A stretch of 64,000 bases of DNA from assembly GCF_050948215.1 (NCBI RefSeq), contig NC_135163.1, positions 1,984,001 to 2,048,000 of the forward strand, in the 5' to 3' direction. The DNA comes from Halictus rubicundus (lineage: Eukaryota; Arthropoda; Insecta; Hymenoptera; Halictidae). Numbering within the stretch: the stretch's first letter is position 1; each line of letters begins with the position of its first letter. Below the pieces are notes generated by a model. That model searched no databases, was not told the origin of the DNA, and saw only the letters and a program-made list of their open reading frames with translations. The translations under genes were made by a program, and so were the position numbers. Shown here in pieces: positions 13,257 through 27,740 of the stretch.

Positions 13257-16200
13257 GAGAGAGAGAGAAAGGGAGATAGGAAGGGAGAGAGAAAGGGACG
13301 GCAGACTTCGCGGGAAGCCACGAAGTTAACGCGCGTCGTAATCGATGAAGCGGACACCGGACACCGGGCCACCTCGACACCTTGAATCGAAATTATACAT
13401 ACCCTCGACCGGTTAATCGACCGGTCTCGTCGCGACGCGCGTGGAAACTCCGGACTACAGGGCGATCGTGGTCGTGGGACGCGACGGAAACGTTGGTTTC
13501 CTCGCGGGACGACAATAATTGGCGACGCGAGAATGTCGGGGCTAACGGTTTCGGTAAATACTCGTGCAAACGAGCCGAGGAGGCGACGCGCAAACGGAAG
13601 AGGACGGGCCGGATTGCGGCGCGGCGCGGCGTCGCGTATTAATTTCACGGCATAATCTCTCGTTAGAAAAATAAATTACGACCGCGGTGCGAGCGGATTA
13701 AGTAACAAAACGTTCCACGGCTCGAGGGCTCCCGGGGACGCGGACAGGGACGGTTCTCGATCGTCTCGATCGTCTCGATCGCCGTCTCCGTTCGAAGCCT
13801 GTATGCTCTCCCTCCGGTTCCTCCTAGTCCGCGCTCCTCGGCTCCTCGCTCCTCGCTTCTCGCGCCACGCGGAAACGAGAAAAACGACCATAAATCGCGC
13901 ATGTAATACCGCTATCAACGTGTATTACATAGACGCGGCGCGTCGTTTGATGAATCGTTCGATGCAAATTACGTGCGTCCGACGATGAGACCGAGATCGA
14001 GCGAGTTCGGCACAAGAACAGGCTGTACGCGCGGCCGAACCGCTATTTACCGCGATAATTTCGATTTACGGGAACGTCGTGAACGCATACGCGACCGCGG
14101 GAACGCACGCGAACCCCGACACACACCGCCTAAGTACGCGTTACGCACACGTACACGCGCACGCACACCGTGACCGCGCGGCAGCCTCGCCGATTGTCAC
14201 GACACGAACAATAAAAAGCCCAACCGTCGAGAGCGGTCAAACCTTTACGTTTCTATCATGACCGGATGGAAACTACGAACCAGAAACCGCGAGGTGCCCC
14301 TCCCGTTCGCGTTCCTACTGTTTTCTTGTTTGTTTTTCTTTAATAGCAGCATTACGTCGCTTCTGGTGCTACGTTATTAGCGAAGATATCGTATAATATA
14401 AATTTTACGCGGTACAGGTTGGTGTCCTCTGGACACGTCAGAAGCTAACGTCTTCCGCGCTCGTGCGATAAGTGCTCGATCGTGATATCGCCGTTGCAGG
14501 TGGATTATTCTATTATTGTACGCAGAATGTCCGGTGCGTCTCGAGTCTCCTTGCGACAACCTTTTCTTTCCCATTTGCGGCGACAGAGCCACCTACCATG
14601 GCTTCGGGCTAAAGCAGTCGAATCGGGACAAGCGCGCAGCGCCTAGATTGGACCTAATTTACGATTCATAGTCGATGGGTGTCGCCGAAGATATGTAAAA
14701 TATTTTTCATCTCGAAGACGAGCCAACGGTTAAACCAACGGTGGGCCCGAAGCACAATTCATAAATAGACTGTGGATCTTTAAATTATAATTACAAGACA
14801 CATACATACAGGAACCGTATAGAAATTTCTTTCTTTCTTTAACCCTTAACCTATTTGCATCATTAGCGTATATATACGTTCGATTTATTTTTTCTTATAA
14901 TGCTGAAATATGAAATTCTTTTACTTGTAGTCATTTTTCTACTTAAATATAATAAAAAACAGTTTGGTGATAAAGGCCTTCTTTTCATATTTCCTCACGA
15001 TGCAAATGAGTTGACGGTCCGAAAGTATTTCGAGTTTACTTCCCACCAGGTCCAAGCTATTTTTGAAGAGAAACTGTGGACTCAACATTTTTGTATCAAG
15101 TATAGAAAGGAAAATATTTATGTTTTTCTTTTTTATTTATTTTTGCCGCCATATACGCGGCATTGGACCCAGTAAGTAAAAGTGCCATGCCGCTTATATG
15201 GCGGCATTGGTCCGTTAAGGGTTAATACTAAACCTACCAAGCATTAACGCTATCTGGTAAATATTGCCAGATAGCCACGTTAACTGCCAGTGATTTTTGC
15301 CTGAGTTTAGAAATTAATTTTTATTATGTGATATCCAGATAAACCGAATTTTATCGGAATCTTTCGAATTCAAAAGGGTTAAGACAAAGTCCCCCTATAA
15401 TACATTTTAAGTTTCTAGTTTTCGTTTCATTAATTAAATTACTCTGATTCTGAAAGAATCTCTGGTGTTGATGTTTGGCACTTAACGTGTTAAGATTCTA
15501 CGTAATTTTCAATATAACGAATGCTTGGACAATTATCCACTATTTTCCACAAATGAATTTTCATAGTTTCAATAACTGTGAAATATAAAACCGGTCATTT
15601 TGACCGTGGTAGGTTATTCATTTTTGTAAAGCTGAAAACAGCGCATAAAATTCTATGAATCCTTTCAACGATAGAAACTCCATCCGTTCATTTCCGCCAT
15701 AAATGCGAGTACTGTCCTTTTCTCGAGATACGGGGTTCGGTTTAGTCTCTAGGCGCAAGTCCGAATCGGTCTATTCTCCCATACGCGTTTCGATCGTGCG
15801 CGATAGAGACTGCTGTCCACGCGATCGCTCTTTTAGGGCCAATCAAGATATTTCTAGTCCGTCGTTCGACGGCAGACTTTCCGGATCCATCCTAGAGTTT
15901 GTCCCGCGTTTGCCACGGTGGACGACGGTATTGTTTTCTCGATTGCGCAATCGCTCGTAAATTATCTGTCGACGTACCGCGCGATGGACGTTACCGCGGA
16001 GACCATGGACAGCTCTTGAACGGTGAAAACGATGTTCTCGGCCGCGAGAGCGAGCGAGCGCGCGAGCGCACGACCTTCGGTCCCGGGATTGTTCGGGGGG
16101 AAAGAACGCAGAAGAAAAAGAAACAGAAGCCTCGAATTTAATTCGAGTCCGGATAACGAGTACGCGGTCCCGGTCTCGAGACTCTCGGGACTCTCGGGTC

Positions 16201-17442
16201 CCGGGTCCCGGGTCCCGGGTCCGAGTCCCCGGTGGACCGGACCGTAGGTTTCCGAGCGGGCAACTTTATGCCCGTACGATTATAGGTGTCTGGGATCCCG
16301 GGGTGCTGCCCCTATCCGTTTTCTCTGCACCGTTGGACGGTGGGACACCCCACTGCAACCTGTCAGAACTCCAATTTGCTCTACTCTGTTCGGCTCGTCG
16401 GTGTGGATTCGCCATCGAACGCACACACCGGTGGAAACCCGAGCGAGCGAGCGAGCGGTGGCTCGCGATTCGACCACGTAAGCCAACCGAGAAACGACAT
16501 TCTTCCGTTGGCTATTTATTCGGTGGCTTTTAAACGATTCTACCGAACGGTTCGCGTTTCTCGCGGTATACGCTACGGGACGACGAGTCCCACGATCTAC
16601 GTCTCCTCGGGGATAGGAAAACGCGCGGGAATGCTCGCGTAATACGCGCGAACGCGTCGCAATAGCGAGAGGATAAAGGACGAGACTGCATAAATTGTCG
16701 TTGAATTTATCAAGCTCGTTCGGCCGCAGGAAGCCCGGACGCGAAATTTAATACCGGTCGTCTCGCGGCAGTCGCGGGATCGTGAGAGTCTCCCCCGCGC
16801 GCGTTTTCGAGCAGATTCCGTCTTACCGATCGCCGCGACCCGATCTCGTCCGAAATCACCGAACTCGCCGGCAGCCTCGCGCGTGACGCGAGCTTCGAGA
16901 CGCGAACGACATCGATGCGAGATTAAATGTGATTTATGAAGTGTCCGTCAATTTTTTCCCCGGTGCACGCGCGTCGCCGGCCCACCATCTTTCGCGAGTC
17001 ACGACACCGGGCCTCGCCCATCCCGGTGGCGATGGCGGAAGAAGCCTAGATGAGACGAGACGAGGCGAGCGCAATAGTTTCTTAGTCGGTGCGCATTCTC
17101 GATCCCGAAGCGATAAAGAAGCGACATCGATAACGGTCGAGAGAGAGAGAGCTTAGCGTTTCATCGTATCGATTCGTACCAGTCGACGCCTTCCAGTCGA
17201 CGATTACACCGCGATTTCGAATCGATGGAGCGCAATCTGCCCGCAGGATGGATCATAAATCCTTTTTAATCTCAATATTATGGGCGAATAAAGCCGCTGG
17301 CATCTCGAATGCCACGAGCGCGCCGAGTTAAGAAATTATTAATATCCTTCGATTTCTGCTTTTCCCGCTCGCGCGTTCCCTCATATTATTCCGACAGACC
17401 GTCCACCGGTCTTTTTTCCTCTCACTCTCTCCCTCTTTCGCC

Positions 17443-17473
<31 letters not shown>

Positions 17474-20400
17474 TCTCTTTCTCTTTTTCTATCTCTCTTA
17501 CCGTGTATCGCGCGCGCTCTGTCCGCGATGAGTCAGTCACGGTAGACTGTCCATAGAACCGATTACGGTTGCGTTCCACGAACGAAAAGAAATCGTTCTT
17601 CTTCGGTGTATGTATTTTCAGCGGAAATGTCAGAAGCGCATTCAACGACCGGTGGACGTAAGAATTTTATTACAACGCGTCTCCTCGTTCTTTGTTTCGA
17701 TCACCGATCGATGACTACGACGACGACGACGACGACGACGACGCGGACGTTGATCCTCGATCGACCGGAGAACAAGAAGAACGCGAGAGGCAGCGGAGGA
17801 GAGGCGAGAAAGAGACAAAGAAGGGAAAAAATATATCCCGTCGACTTTGCGTTGTGTCGCGGTCGTCCCTAAAAACATTTTCGCTCGGCCACGATAATTT
17901 ATATTTCACCCCGGAGTGAAAAGTCTTGGCCGATCCGAGATTCCAGACACGCGTGTATACGAGAAATCGCGAGCGAGGAGGAGAGCGGCCCGCGAGAAAG
18001 TTTCCTCCCCGCAGGTGTCGCGAGAGGAGTCTCGCCGTCGTTGTCGTTGTCGTCGTCGACGTCGACGTTACACGCGCGGCTCGGCTCGGCTCGGCTCGGC
18101 TCGGCTCACCTTGCCCACGGTGTGTCGTGGTCGCAGGTGGACGCCTGCTTTTGGACCACCGTGTAGTAGCCAGCACGCAGGCGGGGGTCTTATAATATCG
18201 CGTCATACGAAACGATGAAATAGTGGCCGTAGCGAAGGAATGTTCCCTACCACTTGAGTCGTCGAGTTGAGTTGACTGGCGTTGCGTGGCTCTCCCGGCT
18301 CTCCCGACTCTCCCTGCTCTCCCTTGCTCTCCCTGCTCTCACCCTGCGCTCCCGGCTCGGCTCGACTGCTTTTAACCGGTGTGTCTGTTCCTCGACACTC
18401 GGCTGCCTAGCTTTTTCTCCGTCTCTTTCTCTTTCTCCTTCATTCTTTCCTCCGCGCGGGTTCCTCCTGCCTCCTGCCTTCTGCCTTCTGCCTCCTGCCT
18501 CCTGCCTTCTGCCTTCTGCCTCCTGCCTCCTGCCTCATGCCTCATGCCTCATGCCTGCCCCTCGCGTTTCCTCTCGAGCGTTCCCCGCGATACACGCGCG
18601 TTCAGCTACGAGCCATTTCTCGACGAATCGCATAAAATCTCCCCGTGTATAGACTACGATTTTTCATGCACGCAGGTACATACCGGTGTCACCGAGATAC
18701 CCGCAGCAATTTTCGCACGCTTCGCCAGACTCGCCAAATTGTTTGCTACTATGCTGCCACGAGTCCTGGTCGTTGCGCTTCGAAAGCGATACAAAAGTAC
18801 AGTGAATTCTCGTCACGAGTCAGTCGCGCCCGACTCTTAGACGAAATCCGAGGTTCTCGCCGAACGTCGCATTTGAAGTACACAGGGCACGCTGGAAACC
18901 TAAGAGTCATATCCCTCTACAAGTCATGAAAGCCCATGACTACTAACCGATAGTGACAAGAAGACTGAGAAAATGTCTTTTTGAGAGACGGCTCTCGAGT
19001 TTCGGCCCCTCACCGCGGTGGTGTGGGTAGTCCCATTGACTCCAAATCGTAAGGTTCGCACTGACTCGTAACGAGAATTCTCCCGGAGAATCTCAGTTCA
19101 GTGCAGTTTCAAAATGGCTGCGGCCTACAACCGTTTCATCGAAGCGTCGCGACGAAACGGTTGTGGCAACCCTCCTACAACGCGACTAATTCGCACCGCG
19201 TTGCAACAAGCTCGGAATCGGTGGAAATCGGATCGAAGGAAATTATAATAAATTTGCGATACAAGTCGCAAATTTTTGACTGTTCGTTTACTGTATTACG
19301 CATCTCGGTTCCCAGCGAGTTTGCAAGGTAGCAGACGAATTATGGTGGTTCGCGGCAATCTGGAAGACATTTTTGTGGTCCAGCCATTGTCGCGAACGCT
19401 CCGTGTTGCAAGTCTCCTCGAGTCTCGGGGCCCGTGGAAAACGATAGAGATCGGGTCGGCGATAGGACCGGCGAGGTAGGTCTTTACCGGCGAGTCGGAA
19501 TCCTAAGTCTGAATCGGCGCGAGAATCTCGCGGTAACGAGCGTCTAATTACGCCGGTTCGAACCGCGGTTGTTCGTTCCGAACGCGTGACCGCATAACGT
19601 GCGCGTACGAGTGCGAATGCGGTTGCAGTTTGCAGTTGCGATCGCGACTGCGAATCCGAGGCGAACGGAACGCGGAGCGAAACAGTTTGCGAGAAGCGAG
19701 ACGACCGAGAGAGAGAGAGCTCGGGGAAGGGGGGAGGGAGCGAGAGAAAGAGGAACAGGCTGCGGAGAGAGATTCAAAAGGTGCTCAACGGGCCAAGCGT
19801 GGGCTACTCGTGATCATCATGACAAAAGCTCCGGGCAAACATCCATTCAATTTATTAGCTTATAGGCACGCCGTCGTGCCTACTATACACACCACCTACG
19901 ACACCACTACCAACCGCCTATAATGCTCGTAACATTATGGCCAGTCCGCGAGTGGATGGTTCGCGCGACCCTTGTCTCGCCTCTCTTCTCTCCCCGCTCT
20001 TTCTCTCTCTCTCTCTCTCTCTTCCCCTCGGCTCTTTCCGGATACAGTATCTACACTCTTTTCGCCGTAGAGTTACACTTTTTATGGTGTTAAGTTGCTC
20101 CGACCACGAGATATTTCACCCGGCCCGAAAAAGAAACTGACTCGGCTCTGTTCCCGTCCGCTGCGCCTTTTCCTCGCGCGAACACAGAAAACGCTCTCTT
20201 CTTTTTCTTCTTCTTCTTCGTTTTGTTCCCGGCCTTGTAACCCTGGACCGACTCGGCACGACCGTTCTCGCTCGTGTTCGGGTTGTTTGGTTCTTCTAGG
20301 CGAGTTCGGCATCGATCCTGACACGCTCGTCCACGAATCCACGCGAGACCGTAATTAAGCGATACGAAGCCGCGGCGCGACGTTAGGGAAACGCGCGGGA

Positions 20401-23400
20401 GTAAGCACAAAGAACGCTGCGCGAGTCGACGCGACGCGACGCGACGCGACGCGACTCGCAGGTACCTATACGAGAGGAAGGTTTAACACGCGCGCGGAAA
20501 GATTGGTTTGTCATCGATCGGCCGACGCGACGATGGAATATTACGTTTCACGGGCTGGCAGCTTCGACGCCCACGATTAACGAGCGGTGTTGATGATAAC
20601 CACGCCTACGTGGTCCCTCGGTAACGCCGGGTATCCGTTTTACGAGGCCATTCTCGATGCGCGCGAACGTCCGAAATCTCGTCAACGACGTCGTCCCCGA
20701 TGCCTCGGAGCAGAGCGGAGCAGAGCGAAACGGCCGCGATCCCGGCCGCGTGAAAAACGACACTGTAATCCGTGAGCATCGTCGACGTCGTTGACACCGG
20801 TCGTTCGTTAAACGGTCCGCCTTATTTCGCGCGAAACTTACGCAAATCACCGGCCCGATGGACGTGAAACCGCGCGAACGTGCGAATTTACCGATAAATA
20901 ACGCTTACGGTGCGCGCTGTCGCTAAGCGGCCGTTCGATCGTCCGGCCCCGAACAACGGACAACGGACGACACGGTCGCGACACGGACTTTTCTCGTAGA
21001 GACAGTCGCGCGAAACGATCGAACACACGGAGGATGGAACGCGCGCGACGCGAGTCGCTTTAGAACCATCGAGATCGTTGCATCTCGAACGACGCGCGGA
21101 ATGTCGCGCTCGCGGGAGTGCGCCACAAATAGCGTCTACGAGAAAGATTTCTCTTACCTGGCCGTGTTTGTCCATGTCGTTGTTGGTCAGCTTAACCTTC
21201 TCGAACGAGACCACCTGCTTTCGGAGCTGATCCCCGGTGAACGGCGAGTCCGGGTGCACGTAGAGCCGGGCCGGTGCCGGAGGATCCGCTTTGCCCGCAA
21301 CCAGCCAACAGCTCCTGTGATACGCGTATCGGTACCGCTTGTTGTCCACCGGCACGATGTCCATCAACACCGCGTACTTCCCTTCGGACTTTAATCCGCT
21401 GAACGACACCCGGCAGGTGGGGAACATTCGCCTGAAAAACACGCGTGATATTTTATTCGAAATATTTCCTTCCATGCTTGTTCTCCTCGGTGGCGCTCTT
21501 TCATCCCTTACTCGAAACTCTACTAAACGCGCATGCTTCTGATAAGCTCGAGTCAAATTTTATTCCACTTCTGTGCTTGCGGAATCGAAAGCTTCAATCG
21601 AACAGACTAGATTCTAGACTGTAAGAGTAGACGAGATAACTCGTTGGCGTTCTTCTAGGTTGCCACGCTTTTTCTTTAACACCTTCAATGCCGCATTTCT
21701 CAGAATTTCGAGACAAAATTGCTTGTCCAGATTTGTTCATTAATTTTCGCGTTGTTGCATTCAGTGCAGGAAATAGAGAGAGAGAGAGAGAGAGATGGAG
21801 AGAAAAATCTATGTTAACCCTTAGCACTCGAATGGCGACTGTAAGGCGTCACGAAAAATTGCTATATCATTATTCAAAATATTTTTTACATTACTAAATT
21901 TGTTTGTATTTAATAAATTACTAAACATTTCAGTATTGTACGTGTAAATTCCACCATTTGTGTATGTATAACATGAAAAAAAATATATAGAAGGGAAATA
22001 TTCTAGGTCGGAAGTAATGTTTCGCTTTGGAGTTAAAATGGCGTCAAGTGCAAAGAGTTAACTTTTCAATTTTGATTTCGTTCAATAGTATTAAATAATA
22101 CAGTCAACTCTCGATATATGTCAACAACACGGGTCTTGCCAGCGTCGTGTATCGTCCAGGAACCGTGTTATGTTTACACTCCTCGGCGATCCGTCTCTCG
22201 AGCTTCGAGGCCCCTCGCGGGGTATACCCTGCGGTAGTGGGGATAATTCCGCGACGTTTATCATCCAGGCCTCGGCGACATATGCAGTGAATTCTCGTTA
22301 TTAGTCAATTGCGCCGTTCTGGTTACTAACTCTTAGACGAAGTCTGAGGTTGTCGCCGAGCGTAGCATTTGAAACCTAAGAGTCATATCCGTCTACAAGT
22401 CATAAAAGCCTATGACTATTAAGCGATAGTGACAAGAAGACTGAGAAAATCTCTTTCTCCGATACAATGTTGCACGTAGCTCGAGAGACGGTTCTCTCGT
22501 GTGGGTAGTTCCACTGACTTTAAATTGTAAGGTAGGCACTGACTCGTAATGAGAATTCACTGACAAATATATTCATAGACATTGTATATGTAAAGAAAGG
22601 CTACTTTCTTTAATTCAAACTAGCCGCGCTTTATTAGCTCAGTGCGCCCTCTAATCGATATATATCGATGCTCAACGAGGGAGATCAAAAATATATAGAC
22701 AGAGGATGTAAGAGAGCACATGTGCAAAGATTAGACTGATAAACAGTTAGCGATCAATAAAATAATAGTCCTAAGAGTAATTGAGGAGAATAGACTTTAA
22801 TTGTCGTTTCTCTTTCTTGTAGGTAATTAATAAACCATCTTGTATATTTGTAAATATTGTATATACATCATATGTAAATTGTAACCTCTTTCTTTTAGAG
22901 CAACACATTTTGGTTATTTTTCCTGGAAAGTTCTAAATATTATTCTTTGTCTTATATATATACATAGACAAATATATTCATAGACAAATCACTATATTTG
23001 AAACCGGCATCGAATGAACCTCTCTACGCAATACGTATCGTTGAAACCGTAGTTGGCGCTCTCGCCGTGTCCCGTAGGGAATCTCGACAAAGGACGACGA
23101 GACGCGCGTCGCGATGGACGAAGAGACGGAAGTTGCTCGCAAATCGTTCGTCGGACGCGGCGAAAGGAACGGAAAATTCGCCGTGTAACCTCGAAGAATC
23201 ACCGAGAAGAATCATGCGGGCGCGCAAAGTTCCGGAGCGTGGTTAACCGACGCGACGCGACGCGACGCGAGGCGAGGCGGCGACGAGACGGGAAGCAGAG
23301 TCGAAAAAAGAGAAGTCGAAAAAAGCCGGCCGGTTTCTGGAACCGTGACGCGGAGTCGGTGCTGAATTCTCGAGTTCTCGAGTTCTCGAGTTCGACGCGA

Positions 23401-26400
23401 AGGCTCTCATCCAACTGCATGGTAGTCGGTTTGATTGAAAGGAGCGCCCGCAGGCCTTTCAAGCTTCGTTACGAGCGGGCGAGTCACCCTTGAACCTCGT
23501 TATATGCAGTCAAGTTTTCAACACCTCGAGCGTCGAGGCGCACGCGCCGGCAGATGCGCGTCCTCGTTGACGCGGATGCGCCCGAGCAGACCGAACAATT
23601 TTATACGGCTTCGGGGACGCTTCTCTCTCTCTCTCTCCCTCGGAAATCAATCGCAAAGGCGGCGAGAAACGATCGCTGAAATTATCAACGAGCGGCCACC
23701 GTTCGTCCGAAGGATCCGTCAGATCCTAGAGAGCCGAGAGACCCGAGGATGCATCGATTGCCAGAGTGCCCGGGTCCGTGTAATCCGAGGAACAGAGCGT
23801 GTCGAAGAGCGTGCGCGCAGCACGTCGCGACGCTCCTCGAGGAGCTTCCCCCGTGCATCCGCGCGAGATTGTGCGCCGAAGACGTCGCAGCGCTCTGCGG
23901 AAACGGTCCTCGCGAATCGAAGTCGCCGACGACAGCCTACCGCGACGTCTCCACCAGCTCGAAAGAGCTCGAGAAGACAGAGAGGAAACCCGTCGAAGAA
24001 CCAACGACGAAAAAACCTTCGGCGACATCCAAGCAAGACGAAGTCTCGAATCTCGAGTCGAACGTCTCGACGAACGTCTCGTCGAGCGCCTTTTCGAACG
24101 TCGAGGCGACGATAGGAACAACGTGTCCGTTCGACGGCAAAGAGGCAGAGAAGATCGGCGTGCGCAGCGCGCAAGAAGCGGAAACGCAAACACCCGAATC
24201 GGAAACCTACGCGATCGCCGAGAGGCTCGACTCGATTCGCGCTCGCGTCACGCACGTTTCCGTCGCGTTCAAGAATATCATGTCGCGGCTGTCGTGGCTG
24301 ACGCGTATTCTCGGTATCTCGTCGGCGGGCTGCTCCTGTCGCGCGATCAACACGCTGCTCTACACGGGCATCCTCCTCTTTCTGGCGAGATTCGCTCGGA
24401 ACACCTCATTCTACGAGCTCTTTCTGTCCAGTCAGATCTGCGGCGTCATCGTGGTTCTCTGCTGGAAGATCTCCGGGAGAGTACCGATCTGATCCCGAAG
24501 AGAGTCTCAAAGTCCCCGCCGATCAACGATTTAACGACGATCGCGTCGAACGCAACAAATTGCGAGCGTTCATTCAAAGACGTCCCGAGATCGTTTCGAG
24601 AGCATCGAAACCGCAAACACCGCGATCGTTGGGCGACCGCAAGCACCGAGTCACGGACGAACGAGCCCTCGACCGCCGCTCTTTCAGCATCGGGGAACAC
24701 ATCGTGGAACAACACCGGGGAGAACGCCGATAATCTCGATCGGACGCGAGCGGATCTAGTTAGACGCCGTTCCTCATTCGTCGAAACTACAAGGAGCGCC
24801 TCCGAGAAGAAGCTGTCCGAAGCCGAAGCTCCCGCAACGTCCGCCGGAAACGCCGCCTGAAGCCCCCCTCCCGCACACGCGCACACGCACGCGCTCCCGT
24901 GTTTGTAGCGACAGAGCGACGCGATATATCATCGAGAAAATTAGCCGTCGCGTAGGGTGGTCTCCCCTGTATCCGAGATAAGTGGAAATACATTGAAACG
25001 ACTATTAAGCATCGATAGTAAGTCAATCGAGTGTTCCCCCACCCCCCATTCCTAACTCCTCCCCATTGCGCGTTACGCTTCGAACCCCTGCGTGGATCGC
25101 AATCCCCAACGACGTCCCCGTTTATCTTTACACGAAATCACGACCGACGCGATGTGCGACGAGTCAATTTGTCTCGGAGTCGGAACGCTCGCACCGTTTT
25201 TCTTGTTTTTCTTTTTTTATTCTTTTTATCTTTATTTTTTATTACGCGATCCGCGCGATAAATCGAAATTTCAATCATGGGGAAACGAGGCGCGACGCCG
25301 ATTAAACGAAACGATTCGACGAATCGCGACAACGAGCGCGAAACGAAACACGAAACGATCGCTCGCCCGTGAATGCGGAGAAAAAAACGCGCGCCTATGC
25401 TCGGTCGCCGCGTTTCTCATTCTCTCGTTGCGCCGCGGTTCCCGGGTCAAATTAGGCAGAAACTAACAGGCTAGGCCCTCCATGGGCCGTGGCTAACGAG
25501 CCCGTAATCGCAGGAACACCTCGACCCCAAACCCACCCCGAGCAGACGAGCACCACCGCACAGGAATCGGAAGCGTACGTATTGCTGCATCTGTTTGCCG
25601 ATCGCACCCCACGGTCTCGCATTCCGCCCCACACAATCCCTGTGCATCAGCTAATTCGTTAAATCGGTTAACCTTAAATTACGCGGAATTGTCAACCCTC
25701 GCAAGGCAAACTGCTTCTGCGAGATCGACGTTGATCTTCTTATCGGAGTCGATACTAATAACTGGACAGCGGATTCTATGCATTCAGCTATAACAAAAAT
25801 GAGTACATCGAATGCAGAATAGTGGAAACGTGTAAAGAAGTTGAAAACACTATCGTAGTGTTTCCAGCTCGATGAAATTATTAAGAAAAAGAACAAATGT
25901 CTACATACAGTGACGCCCACTCATATTTGGACGCTTTTAAAAATCGCATAACTTTGTTAATATTGGACCGTACGACTTGGAGTTTTCTTGGGTTTGCTAC
26001 ATAAAGCGAAAAAAAATTTTTACAAGAATTGCAATTGGTCGAAATTGCAGAGAAAATACTAAAAGTTGTGTTTTGCAACTTTTTTGTGTGGACTTATATT
26101 GAAAATTTAGTAAGTACGATTTGTAGATCTGTATGAATTATACATATTCTGAGTCAACATTGTAATGAGAACATTGCTACAGATGTTCCAAATGATCACA
26201 TAAGACTTTCACCCTTAAATTTTCATGGTTAAACGTTTGTAGCTCATTGCAACGTTGATCGATTTAGACGAAATATTCAGAATATGTATAATTGATGCAG
26301 ATGTACAAAACATACTTTTTAAATTTTTAATATAAACCCGCATTAAAAAGTTACAAAATACAACTGTTAGTAATTTCTCTGCAGTTTCGACCAATTGTAA

Positions 26401-27692
26401 TTTTGATCAAACATTTTTTTCAAGTTACGTAGCGAACCAATTGTTCTAACTTGTCAAAAAAATTGAAGTAGTATAGTCCAATATTGACAAAGTTATGCGA
26501 TATTAGTGAGAGTCACTGTATGTCCTGTAACTTGTAATTAATACGGACAATTCTCTTTCTTTCTCCCATTCTAATACTTCTTCTATACACTTTAACAAGT
26601 CAAGTACAGTATAACAGTATGCTTAAAGTCTTCGAAAGTCTCCAAAGTAAAGTGTTTCATTCATTTTTACCGTAATCGCATAAAATCCGCGGTGTAGTTG
26701 TAGTATTCGATTCATTTCTTCTACTGGCCATCGATCTATCGATTTAAGTGTTACCTCTTACAATAACCACATACTATCCTCGTCGTTTGGAACCTTTTAG
26801 AAAGGAGATCAAACTTATACTCGTTGTATGCCTACGAAATGTATCTTCCAATGGCCGAATATCAACTATAACAAAATTGAAATTCCTTTTGACGAAAGGA
26901 AATTAATTGCGTACATGTTTCGCAGATTCTGTTCGAATTGTTCGATTGTGACTCGATACGGACGAAGGTCGCATCGCGTCGTTGCGTTCTCTCGCTGGAC
27001 TATCTAGAATCTAGGTAAAGATGTAGCGGATGACAGTGTGCAGTTTGTTCGGAGAACGGATAATTTACGAGCGATTTAAGGTCCTCGAGTAGTCGCGTGA
27101 ATCAGCCTGCGCGCGGTTTAGGGGCGAACGAGTGTGTCGGAGAAGCCATCAAGCCTGGGGTAGGATCGTTCGTGGCGAGAGGAGGCGAGAGGAGGCGAGA
27201 GGCGAAAGAGAAGGAGGGGAAGCACGGGCGGAAGGGCTCGCACAAATGGATTACGGAAGCAGTGGATATTATAGCGATCCGAACACGGCCATCCGAGTTA
27301 CTTAAATGTTTGCCGAGCTAACGACTTCGCAGCGGCGCAGCAGGTGCTGTCGCCGTTATAATTATTATGCCGCGCGCGCGGCTCTTTCCTGCCGGTATGT
27401 AGTGGGTAGATTTTCGAGGATTCAAACGAGCGAGCGAGCGAGCGAGCGAGCAAGGTTCGCTCGAACGATCCCGGTTAATCGTTCGAGGGCTGACCGACGA
27501 GATCGACGATCCCCTGGAATTTTCAACGCGACGGCGCACTTGTTGTCTCCTCCTCTTGTTTGCTCGAACCGTCGATATGCACGTTGCGGCGAGCCGTACA
27601 CACGCATCGTAGTTACCCGCTCGGGTTTTCGTTCTGGCCGAGGAGACCAAGTAACAGGGATAAATAGACGTTTACCGGTCTCTCGACGTCCA

Positions 27693-27740
<48 letters not shown>

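Larger units (their letters stand above)
9669..21157 (-). other. T-box intron 3 (11.5 kb)
   Basis: No supported gene. It holds a hAT-like MITE (11829-12006), TA-flanked MITEs (12400-12698, 12809-13006, 18800-19080), a TTAA element cluster (14839-15617), (GA)n at 13211-13269, a pyrimidine tract at 17424-17492, (ACG)n at 17716-17742 and a CTCCTGC minisatellite. 9669-11828, 15618-17423 and 19081-21157 are GC-rich DNA in which I see only short simple repeats. Confidence 0.8.

Noticed and set aside
23799..24860. 353-codon plus-strand frame overlapping the nested gene
   Set aside because: Its first two thirds is an Arg-rich shadow of the 247-codon frame; only the part past 24493 might matter and is listed separately.
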